NCBI GenBank assembly: GCA_040756715.1
Contig: JBFLYE010000162.1
Span: 1-5,181, forward strand
From: JBFLYE01 sp040756715 [NCBI: bacterium]
Lineage (GTDB): Bacteria; UBA9089; UBA9088
Length of the DNA: 5,181 bases
Direction of reading: 5' to 3'
The notes under the pieces are model-generated. The model saw only the letters and a list, made by a program, of their open reading frames with translations, was not told where the DNA came from and did no database searches. The first letter of the stretch is position 1. The number at the start of each line of letters is the position of its first letter. Shown here one piece after another: positions 1 through 5,181 of the stretch. The translations under genes and the position numbers were made by a program.

Positions 1-111
1 AGGAATTTTTCAAATGATGCCATAGAAAAGGCATTATCCCCTGAAAAAAGAGAGGCATTTAAGAAAGACCTGAGAATAGAGAAGACATTAGAATTTTTGA
101 TTAAAAGATGA
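1..111 (+). CDS. C-terminal end of a trigger-factor-like protein (partial)
   Basis: The plus-strand frame starting at base 1 is open from the window edge to a TGA at 109-111. It gives 36 residues, charged and helical in character, ending LRIEKTLEFLIKR. This resembles the last helix of many trigger factors, where a (L)R-x-x-K-(T/V/A)-(L/V)-D/E-F-L pattern sits just before the stop. Trigger factor is the ribosome-associated peptidyl-prolyl isomerase and chaperone for nascent chains. Only the tail is visible, so neither the ribosome-binding nor the PPIase domain can be checked, and another helical protein remains possible. The gene converges on the minus-strand aminotransferase and overlaps it by 24 bases (88-111). 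The next gene is therefore not clpP, which often follows tig in other bacteria. Confidence 0.5.
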   Translation, partial: RNFSNDAIEKALSPEKREAFKKDLRIEKTLEFLIKR

Positions 112-930
112 AACACATACTTTCTCCCTAAATAAAGAAAGAAGCTTGTCTATTAGCTCCTGGGAGATTTTATATTCATAATCATCTATCCTTGAAATGG
201 GCATAATTTCATAGCCTGTGCTTGTTAGAAATACATAATCTGCCTCAAAGAGGGCAGGTTTTCTAAATCTTTTCTCAAGAACAGGGATGCCAATTGAGCT
301 TGCTATTTCAATTATAACCTTTCTTGTAATCCCAGGGAGTATCCCGGTAGATAAAGGAGGGGTAATTAGCTTACCCCTGCTAAAAATAAATATATTGCTT
401 GTTATTCCGCAAGCTACATAGCCATCAATTGTAAAAAATATTCCCTCATCTACCCCTTTTTTCTTTGCCTCAATCTTTGCCAGGATATTTGGAAGGTAAT
501 TGTTTGATTTTATGGGAGGAAGGGTCTTTGGATGCTGCCTTCTTATATCCAATATTGTCGCAGATACACATTTTTTTGAAAAGCCCCTAAATTCCTCTGC
601 GATGACAACAATATTTGGTTTTTTGCATAAAGCAGGGTCTATTCCCCTTTGCCCTTCTCCCCTTGAAATGGTAATCCTAATCATTGCATCCTTTAGCCTA
701 TTTAGGTTTAAAAGCTCTTGCAGGATTTCTAAAGAAATATCGGGAATTTTTAGCTCTAATTGAGAAGCAGCATTTTTAAGCCTTTCTATATGCTCATCTA
801 GCTTAAAAATTTTTCCCTTATATGCCCTGATCGTCTCAAATATGCCGTCACCATAAAGGAAGGAATGGTCAAGGGGAGAAATACAAGCTTTTTCTAATGC
901 TTTAAAATTGCCGTTAAAATATACAATCAA
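88..930 (-). CDS. Class IV PLP-dependent aminotransferase (branched-chain aminotransferase / aminodeoxychorismate lyase / D-amino-acid transaminase type)
   Basis: The 280-residue protein has fold-type IV hallmarks in order: MIVYFNG at the N-terminus, LDHSFLYGDGIFETIR (20-35), TISRGEGQRG (87-96), the probable Schiff-base lysine K141 in PPIKSNNYL, TPPLSTGILPGITR (190-203) and FLTSTGYEIMPISRID (234-249). Family members transfer amino groups between branched-chain or D-amino acids and 2-oxoacids, or release pyruvate from 4-amino-4-deoxychorismate to make p-aminobenzoate. Motifs alone do not settle which, so no gene symbol is given. Oddity: the segment that normally reads A/T-E-G/C, whose Glu contacts the PLP ring nitrogen, reads VACGITSNIF, placing Cys174 at that position. 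The start is TTG directly abutting the rpmE stop (TAA then TTG). It reproduces the family's usual MxxYxNG beginning, but AGGA lies only 3 bases upstream. Last gene of the probable htpX-rpmE unit; soluble and cytoplasmic. Confidence 0.88.
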   Translation of the reverse strand: MIVYFNGNFKALEKACISPLDHSFLYGDGIFETIRAYKGKIFKLDEHIERLKNAASQLELKIPDISLEILQELLNLNRLKDAMIRITISRGEGQRGIDPALCKKPNIVVIAEEFRGFSKKCVSATILDIRRQHPKTLPPIKSNNYLPNILAKIEAKKKGVDEGIFFTIDGYVACGITSNIFIFSRGKLITPPLSTGILPGITRKVIIEIASSIGIPVLEKRFRKPALFEADYVFLTSTGYEIMPISRIDDYEYKISQELIDKLLSLFREKVCVSSFNQKF

Positions 931-1155
931 TTATCCTGTTGATCTCTTTCTTTTCTTATACCTTTCTTGAAACCTTTCTACCCTTCCTGCTGTATCAACC
1001 AGCTTTTGCTTTCCAGTAAAGAATGGATGGCAATTTGAGCATATCTCAAGCCTTATGGCATTTCCTTTGGAATAGGTTGACCTTGTCTCAAAGCTCATGC
1101 CACAAGCACAACTTACCACAACATTTTTATATTCGGGATGTATGCCTTTTTTCAT
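931..1155 (-). CDS. rpmE: 50S ribosomal protein L31, zinc-binding type
   Basis: The 74-residue basic protein begins MKKGIHPEY and contains CAC (C16, C18) and [13 protein letters not shown] (C39, C42). This is the four-cysteine zinc site and the hallmark HPFxTGKQK segment of bacterial L31 (the C+ form). The rest, [17 protein letters not shown], is the usual C-terminus, and the length is normal for the family. L31 sits on the large subunit and bridges it to the small subunit head. The ATG overlaps the htpX stop in an ATGA, and AAGGGGG lies 8 bases upstream (1164-1170), so the start is well supported. The zinc-binding form suggests the protein is made under zinc-sufficient conditions; any cysteine-free paralogue would lie elsewhere. 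Confidence 0.97.
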   Translation of the reverse strand: MKKGIHPEYKNVVVSCACGMSFETRSTYSKGNAIRLEICSNCHPFFTGKQKLVDTAGRVERFQERYKKRKRSTG

Positions 1156-1994
1156 CTTATCATCCCCCTTAAACGCCTTATCCTTTCCTCAATAGGAGGA
1201 TGGGTTGAGAAAAGGGAAAGGAAAAATCCACTAGACAATGGATTAACAATGAACATATGGCTGGTTGATGGGTTTGCATCCATTGGAATCCTGGACACAC
1301 CCATCCTTAATTTCTCAAGCGAGGAGGCAAGCTTATTCGGAGAGCCGCAGAGCCTTGCTCCTTCAGCATCGGCAAGGTATTCCCTTGATCTTGATATTGC
1401 CATCTGGATTATCAAAGCGGCTAATGGTGCAACAATGGCTATGGCAAGGAAAACCAAAGGATTACTCCTTCTTCCCTCCTCATCCCTGCTTCCTCCAAAA
1501 ATAGCCGCCCATTGTGCCATATGAGCCAGATAGCTTATCGCCGAGGCAATGGTTGCCGCAATGGTAGCAATAAGAATATCCCTATTCTTTATGTGGGCAA
1601 GCTCATGTCCTATCACACCCTCTAGCTCATCATAGGAAAGGAGCTTTAATATCCCTGTTGTTACAGCAACAGAGGCATGCTTTGGGTCTCTTCCTGTAGC
1701 AAAGGCATTTGGCGAAGCATTTTCCATAAGATAAATCTTTGGTTTTGGCATCCCTGATGCCTGGGTAAGGTTATGGACAATCCTATGGACATCGGGTAGC
1801 TCCTTTTCAGATACCTCTTTTGCTCCATACATTGCAAGGACAATTTTGTCAGAGAAAAAATAGGCTCCCAAATTCATTATCCCTGCCATAATCAGGGCAA
1901 AGGTAAGCCCAGATTGCCCTCCTATTACCCTTCCTATTGCAAGAAGCAAAAAGGTAAGGCCACATAGCAAAATAAATGTTTTAAAGCTATTTAT
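1152..1994 (-). CDS. htpX: HtpX-type membrane zinc metalloprotease, probably starting at a rare ATA codon
   Basis: M48-family inner-membrane protease that degrades misfolded membrane proteins. With the start chosen here it is 280 residues. An N-terminal membrane span ([18 protein letters not shown]) is followed by [11 protein letters not shown], the zinc motif HELAH (about 130-134) in [14 protein letters not shown], two membrane spans (about 140-155 and 180-198), the third zinc ligand Glu in SREYLAD (about 203-209), and a C-terminal THPPIEERI. The first conventional start is TTG at 1968-1970 (272 residues), but it has no Shine-Dalgarno and cuts into the first span. The frame stays open upstream and encodes [10 protein letters not shown], matching the MNxxKTxxLL beginning common in HtpX. 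GAGGTGA sits just before two ATA codons (1995-1997 and 1992-1994). I infer initiation at ATA; a base error in an ATG is the alternative. A promoter lies just upstream, and rpmE follows with an ATGA overlap. Confidence 0.93.
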   Translation of the reverse strand: MNSFKTFILLCGLTFLLLAIGRVIGGQSGLTFALIMAGIMNLGAYFFSDKIVLAMYGAKEVSEKELPDVHRIVHNLTQASGMPKPKIYLMENASPNAFATGRDPKHASVAVTTGILKLLSYDELEGVIGHELAHIKNRDILIATIAATIASAISYLAHMAQWAAIFGGSRDEEGRRSNPLVFLAIAIVAPLAALIIQMAISRSREYLADAEGARLCGSPNKLASSLEKLRMGVSRIPMDANPSTSHMFIVNPLSSGFFLSLFSTHPPIEERIRRLRGMIR

Positions 1995-2001
1995 TATTTC
2001 T

Positions 2002-2008
2002 TCACCTC
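2002..2008 (-). promoter_or_regulatory. Strong Shine-Dalgarno for htpX that decides its start
   Basis: Minus-strand GAGGTGA is close to the full anti-Shine-Dalgarno complement. It is followed after 4 bases by ATA (1995-1997) and after 7 bases by a second ATA (1992-1994). It lies more than 30 bases from the first conventional start (TTG at 1970), too far to serve it. It therefore supports initiation at one of the ATA codons. Confidence 0.7.
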
Positions 2009-2026
2009 TTAAAAAATTATAAATAT

Positions 2027-2055
2027 ATTATAAAAATCAATCTTCTTTTTGTAAA
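2027..2055 (-). promoter_or_regulatory. Sigma70-type promoter for htpX-rpmE-aminotransferase
   Basis: On the minus strand TTTACA (2050-2055; five of six matches to TTGACA) is followed by a 17-base spacer and a perfect TATAAT (2027-2032). The expected transcript start is near 2020, giving a leader of roughly 25 bases that contains the GAGGTGA site before htpX. A second TATAAT lies at 2016-2021 but has no matching -35 at the right distance. Nothing in the sequence suggests a heat-shock sigma promoter. AT-rich sequence yields such matches by chance, but the position, spacing and fit to the leader argue for function. Confidence 0.68.
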
Positions 2056-2112
2056 GAAATTTATATTAAAAAATCATAAAAGTCCTAATTCCTAAATCAT
2101 TTTCTAATCTAG

Positions 2113-3096
2113 CTAAACACTGGTAAGAAACCTCAGATCATTTTCAAAAAATAGCCTTATGTCTGTTATTCCATATTTTAGCATAGCAATCCTCTCAATT
2201 CCAAGCCCAAATGCAAAGCCTGTGTATTCTTCTATATCTATTCCAACATATTTGAATACCTCAGGATCTACCATTCCTGCACCCAGGATTTCAAGATAGC
2301 CTGTATTCTTACAGGTTCTGCATCCCTTGCTATTGCACAAGATACAGGATATATCAACCTCAGAGGATGGCTCGGTAAATGGAAAATAGCTTGGTCTAAA
2401 CCTTATCTTGCTTCCCTTTCCAAAGACCTCCTCAAGGAAGAATGAGAGAATGCCCTTTAGGTCGCCAAATGTAATGTTTTTATCAACCAAAAGCCCTTCC
2501 ACCTGATGAAACATTGGAGAATGGGATATATCAGCATCCCTCCTATAAACCCTCCCAGGTGCAATAATTCTAATGGGTGGTTTTTTCTCCTTCATTACCC
2601 TTATCTGAACCGGCGAGGTATGGGTTCGCAATAAATATGTATCATCAATATAGAATGTGTCGTGCATATCCCGTGCAGGGTGATGGGAAGGAATATTTAG
2701 GGCATCAAAATTATACTCAATAAGCTCAATCTCAGGTCCTTCCTCAATAGAAAATCCTAGCTGGACGAATATATCAACAACCTCATCCATTACAGAGGTT
2801 ATTGGGTGTTTTTTTCCAATCTTTGGCATAATCGCAGGAAGGGTTTCATCAAAGAATTCTTCTTCTTTCTTAAATTTCTTCTCTTTGATTGCCTTTTCTA
2901 TTGCCCTTTTTGCCTCATTAAGGCTCTTTCCTATTTCTTTTCTTTTTTCTTGAGGAATATTTTTTAGATTAGCCAAAGCGCTTGTGATTATCCCCTTGCT
3001 TCCAAGATACCTTGCCTTAATTAGAGAAAGCTCATTCTCGCCCTTTGCCATCTCTATTTCCCTTACCGCCTCTTCTATATCTTCAATTGCTTGCAT
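2113..3096 (-). CDS. pheS: Phenylalanine--tRNA ligase alpha subunit
   Basis: This catalytic subunit of the (alpha-beta)2 enzyme charges tRNA-Phe in the cytoplasm; it needs PheT for activity. The 327-residue length is normal. Residues 1-90 form the charged helical tRNA-binding arm. The class II core follows: motif 1 around [14 protein letters not shown] (97-110), the substrate region [20 protein letters not shown] (130-149), motif 2 [20 protein letters not shown] (181-200), [17 protein letters not shown] (233-249) and motif 3 [17 protein letters not shown] (293-309). A Cys cluster C251, C254, C259, C262 precedes [16 protein letters not shown], as in many bacterial PheS. The ATG has AAGGA 6 bases upstream (3103-3107) and lies inside the end of the preceding gene (14-base overlap). 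pheT, usually immediately downstream, is absent: a noncoding stretch with a promoter and then htpX follow. Confidence 0.97.
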   Translation of the reverse strand: MQAIEDIEEAVREIEMAKGENELSLIKARYLGSKGIITSALANLKNIPQEKRKEIGKSLNEAKRAIEKAIKEKKFKKEEEFFDETLPAIMPKIGKKHPITSVMDEVVDIFVQLGFSIEEGPEIELIEYNFDALNIPSHHPARDMHDTFYIDDTYLLRTHTSPVQIRVMKEKKPPIRIIAPGRVYRRDADISHSPMFHQVEGLLVDKNITFGDLKGILSFFLEEVFGKGSKIRFRPSYFPFTEPSSEVDISCILCNSKGCRTCKNTGYLEILGAGMVDPEVFKYVGIDIEEYTGFAFGLGIERIAMLKYGITDIRLFFENDLRFLTSV

Positions 3097-3541
3097 ACCT
3101 TTTCCTTACAAAAATAAGAAGGAGTGCCAATAACGATAAAATAGCTAATATTCCTAATTTTGTCCTAGATACAGGCTTCTCAATCCTTCTTCCTTTCTCT
3201 AATACCTCTATAGAGCTAGCGTGAATATCCATCTTTCCCCCATGCTCTTTGCAAGCTGGATGGAATATTCCAGAAACCCTTATTTTGTCTCCCATTACGC
3301 CATATCTGCCATAATAGCTTATCTTTGGGCATTTGTCAAGCCTTATAAATACACCAATTGCCCCTGTTTTGTCATATATATTGAGAAGATAGAAATTTTT
3401 TCTTTTCATAGGCTTTCCCACCACCTCTCCTTCAATCTCTATAGCTTTCTCTCTTGGCTTCTGAATAAGATCTGATATACTTATTCCATAAGATAAAGAA
3501 CAAAGCAAGAGAAAAAACAAAACCCGAACCCCGAACTTCAT
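3083..3541 (-). CDS. Membrane-anchored OB-fold protein of uncharacterised family (FHxACxEHGGxxDIHA motif)
   Basis: The 152-residue protein has an N-terminal hydrophobic segment (about 5-19, signal peptide or anchor; the Cys at 14 does not make a good lipobox). A beta-rich region of about 34-115 follows, then a C-terminal membrane span (about 128-145) ending RKRYASN. The middle reads [44 protein letters not shown] and [16 protein letters not shown] (93-108), typical of a small OB-fold. From memory, Firmicutes carry conserved hypothetical proteins with near-identical EGEVIGDxMxR and FHRACPEHGGDLDIHA stretches; no function is established. The conserved H94, C97, H100 and H107 could bind metal or haem, but this is inference. 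Positive charges after the last span suggest the OB domain faces outward. The ATG has GGAGG 5 bases upstream (3547-3551) and overlaps the trkH stop by ATGA; the end overlaps pheS. Confidence 0.82.
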   Translation of the reverse strand: MKFGVRVLFFLLLCSLSYGISISDLIQKPREKAIEIEGEVVGKPMKRKNFYLLNIYDKTGAIGVFIRLDKCPKISYYGRYGVMGDKIRVSGIFHPACKEHGGKMDIHASSIEVLEKGRRIEKPVSRTKLGILAILSLLALLLIFVRKRYASN

Positions 3542-5007
3542 CGCTTCCTCCCCAAAATTAAACTTATTATAGCAAATATAGAGATAAATTCCAACCTACC
3601 TGCCCACATTTGAAAGATATAAACAATCTTCATAAAAGAGGGCATATTACTTGATACAATCCCGCAACTAAAGCCTGTTCCCGATGTTGCTGATACTGAC
3701 TCAAACAGGCTTTTAATGAATGGGTATCCATACATAATGCCAACCAATGCACCAATGAAGTATGTAGAAATGTAGGAGAGCATAATAATCATACTTGCCC
3801 TAACAAGCCTATCATTAAGGAGAATATCCTTTATATGGTGAAATTTCTCACAAACCACGGCTGAGCTTGGAAAGGCAAGGCTTTTTATATCCTGGATAAG
3901 AGCCTTTACAATTATCCCTACCCTTAAAATTTTAATCCCTCCACTGGTTGAGCCAGCAGATCCACCAATTCCCATAGCAATTACCATACCAATCAATGCA
4001 ATCTCTCCCCATCTTACGAAATAAGCTGGATATACCATAGATAAGCCACAGGTTGCATGGGCAGATGTTGTGTGGTATAAGGCATTTAGAAAAAATGAGG
4101 GAAAATCATGATAAAGCCCTGATTTAACAATACCAATGCTTATAAAGATAAATGAAATACCTAGGGTAAAAAGGAAGGTTCTTATCTCTTCATCCTTAAA
4201 TATCTCAAGCCTCTTTCCTGTCCAGACCGTATAATGGAGATAAAAGCTAAGAGAACCTAATATAAAAACAACCATTGTGGCAAGGTCAATCAATGGGCTA
4301 TAATAAAAAAGGACAGATGATGAAGTAGGGGATAGCCCACAGGTAGCCCAGCCACTCATATAAAGCCACATTGCATGGAAGAATGCATTTACCATACCCA
4401 GGTCTTTATTTATTCCAATTAGCCATAAAATGCTCATCCCTACCACCAGATATAGGATGGCTATGCTCCAAATTATCCGTGCGGTAGATGCAATGTTTGG
4501 AAGGATTCTATCCTCCCTTCCCTCTCCCAGATACATTCCATAGCCAGAAGGGCTTGAGGCAAGAAAGACTAAGGCTACCAGAATTATTCCCTGTCCTGCA
4601 ATGTAGGGAAAGAAAAACCTCCAGGTATTGAGAGAATAAGAGAGGTGGTCAATATCATTGATCAAGGAAAAACCGACGGTAGCCAGGCCAGACATTGCAT
4701 CAAAACAAGCATCAAGGTATGAAAGATAATGCCCTGATAAGAATAATGGAATGGCAACCAGGAACATAAGAAAAAACCAGGATAAAGAGACAATAACCAT
4801 TCCAACCACCCATGTAATCTCGCCCTTTTTTCCCAATAAAATAAGGATATAACCAGCCAGGACAAATGAGGAAAATGTAATAAGGAAGTCTATTGCCGAG
4901 CTATATTCGGCCATTATTATGGCAAGAATGCAATGGATAAATGCAACAAAAGAAAAGGCTGAGATTATTCTTCCTATATAATAAAAGATTGTTCTAAGAT
5001 TTGTCAT
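3538..5007 (-). CDS. trkH: TrkH/KtrB-family potassium transporter subunit
   Basis: This is the pore-forming membrane subunit for K+ (or Na+-coupled K+) uptake. The 489-residue length is usual. It is hydrophobic throughout, with the four-fold M1-P-M2 layout. The pore-loop glycines are in SGLATVGFS (106-114), SGWATCGLSP (218-227), SAHATCGLSM (315-324) and SATSGTGFSCG (439-449). The diagnostic loop GIGGSAGSTSGGIKILR (346-362) and the closing WAGRLEF (468-474) are present. Loops 2 and 3 carry the same hexamer ATCGLS, with Cys directly before the filter glycine, which is not what I recall from TrkH, TrkG or KtrB. The family normally works with a cytoplasmic TrkA/KtrA ring; none is in the window. 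Translation is probably coupled to the upstream 42-codon ORF through ATGA, since no Shine-Dalgarno precedes the ATG. TrkH versus KtrB cannot be decided by eye. Confidence 0.92.
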   Translation of the reverse strand: MTNLRTIFYYIGRIISAFSFVAFIHCILAIIMAEYSSAIDFLITFSSFVLAGYILILLGKKGEITWVVGMVIVSLSWFFLMFLVAIPLFLSGHYLSYLDACFDAMSGLATVGFSLINDIDHLSYSLNTWRFFFPYIAGQGIILVALVFLASSPSGYGMYLGEGREDRILPNIASTARIIWSIAILYLVVGMSILWLIGINKDLGMVNAFFHAMWLYMSGWATCGLSPTSSSVLFYYSPLIDLATMVVFILGSLSFYLHYTVWTGKRLEIFKDEEIRTFLFTLGISFIFISIGIVKSGLYHDFPSFFLNALYHTTSAHATCGLSMVYPAYFVRWGEIALIGMVIAMGIGGSAGSTSGGIKILRVGIIVKALIQDIKSLAFPSSAVVCEKFHHIKDILLNDRLVRASMIIMLSYISTYFIGALVGIMYGYPFIKSLFESVSATSGTGFSCGIVSSNMPSFMKIVYIFQMWAGRLEFISIFAIISLILGRKR

Positions 5008-5132
5008 TTAATAAGCCAGATGAGCATTGCAGGAATTCCTAATACAAGAAAAAGGGCAAGAAAAAACAAAACCTCTGTTAAAACACCAAGCAGGAGGTTG
5101 AAAATCTTTAAGAAAAATTTTTTTATATGCAT
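5004..5132 (-). CDS. Small 42-residue single-span membrane protein coupled to trkH
   Basis: This ORF runs from ATG at 5130-5132 to TGA at 5004-5006. It begins MHIKKFFLKIFNLL and ends IPAMLIWLIK. A basic amphipathic start (three Lys in nine residues) leads into one long hydrophobic stretch (about 12-40) with a single Glu at 20. The stop overlaps the trkH start as ATGA, the same coupling used twice more in this window, which is the main argument that it is translated. No clear Shine-Dalgarno precedes it; its ATG lies 12 bases after the stop of the gene upstream, so reinitiation is plausible. I do not recognise the family. A small accessory subunit of the transporter (as KdpF is to KdpFABC) is a guess from position only. 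Confidence 0.55.
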   Translation of the reverse strand: MHIKKFFLKIFNLLLGVLTEVLFFLALFLVLGIPAMLIWLIK

Positions 5133-5144
5133 AAAATGAGGGTT

Positions 5145-5181
5145 TTATTCAAACCTGTAGACCTTTTTTATGGCTTTTTTA
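5145..5181 (-). CDS. C-terminal tail of an unidentified upstream gene (partial)
   Basis: Of the minus-strand frames, only this one runs open from the edge to a stop well inside the window. It ends in KKAIKKVYRFE followed by TAA (5145-5147). The stop falls 12 bases before the ATG of the 42-residue ORF, in the same direction, as expected of the preceding gene in an operon. Eleven residues are too few to identify it. A trkA-type gene would make sense beside trkH, but nothing here shows that. Confidence 0.35.
   Translation of the reverse strand, partial: KKAIKKVYRFE

Noticed and set aside
251-262. Cysteine cluster in PheS (C251, C254, C259, C262 of the protein) as an unusual zinc insertion
   Set aside because: A Cys cluster before the GYLEILG segment is common in bacterial PheS and is not peculiar to this gene. 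Coordinates here are residue numbers; the DNA is about 2311-2346.
500-763. Plus-strand ORF of 87 codons
   Set aside because: It lies wholly antisense to the aminotransferase, whose motifs are clear; its translation shows no recognisable domain, and no ribosome site was seen.
1138-1524. Plus-strand ORFs of 128 and 79 codons (the second at 1265-1504)
   Set aside because: Both are antisense to htpX and the start of rpmE. Long open frames opposite a conserved coding region are expected by chance, and the translations show no family motif.
1661-1843. Minus-strand ORF of 60 codons in another frame inside htpX
   Set aside because: It overlaps the well-supported htpX reading frame and has low-complexity, protein-unlike composition.
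2056-2112. Possible terminator or regulatory repeat after pheS (AAATCAT at 2071-2077 and 2094-2100, with CCTAA copies between)
   Set aside because: The repeats are direct, short and AT-rich. I found no GC-containing hairpin followed by a T-run, so no terminator is called.
3221-3475. Plus-strand ORF of 84 codons
   Set aside because: It is antisense to the OB-fold gene, whose conserved motif and strong Shine-Dalgarno favour the minus strand.
4662-4865. Minus-strand ORF of 67 codons rich in Trp and Leu
   Set aside because: It is an out-of-frame shadow of a trkH membrane region; hydrophobicity carries over between frames in such DNA.

Overview
The window is an AT-rich, tightly packed piece of bacterial chromosome. 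It carries housekeeping genes and no mobile element, CRISPR array, rRNA or tRNA that I can see. Bacterial-type PheS, zinc-type ribosomal protein L31 (RpmE), HtpX and good Shine-Dalgarno sites mark it as bacterial. A trigger-factor-like tail at the left edge fits this. Arginine is written mostly with AGA/AGG, and non-ATG starts are used. I cannot name the phylum. The mix of a Firmicutes-like OB-fold protein and a deltaproteobacteria-like HtpX would suit an uncultivated lineage, but that is inference.

Layout. Almost everything is on the minus strand, so it reads from right to left. At the right edge is the tail of an unidentified gene (5145-5181). Next comes a 42-residue single-span membrane ORF (5004-5132), which overlaps by ATGA the start of a TrkH/KtrB-type K+ transporter subunit (3538-5007). 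That gene overlaps by ATGA a membrane-anchored OB-fold protein (3083-3541), which in turn overlaps pheS (2113-3096) by 14 bases. This chain looks like one transcription unit. After pheS comes an intergenic stretch of about 115 bases, holding a good sigma70-type promoter (TTTACA, 17-base spacer, TATAAT) and a strong Shine-Dalgarno. A second unit follows: htpX (start probably a rare ATA near 1994), rpmE (ATGA overlap), and a class IV PLP-dependent aminotransferase (TTG start abutting the rpmE stop). At the left edge a plus-strand gene ends at 111. Its C-terminus resembles trigger factor, and it overlaps the aminotransferase tail-to-tail by 24 bases.

Functionally this is membrane protein quality control (HtpX), K+ uptake (TrkH), translation (PheS, L31) and amino-acid or folate metabolism (aminotransferase). 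I see no exotic multi-gene system. The points most worth a second look are the replacement by Cys of the PLP-binding Glu in the aminotransferase, the apparent ATA start of htpX, the unlisted small membrane ORF coupled to trkH, the conserved but uncharacterised OB-fold protein, and pheS without pheT beside it.
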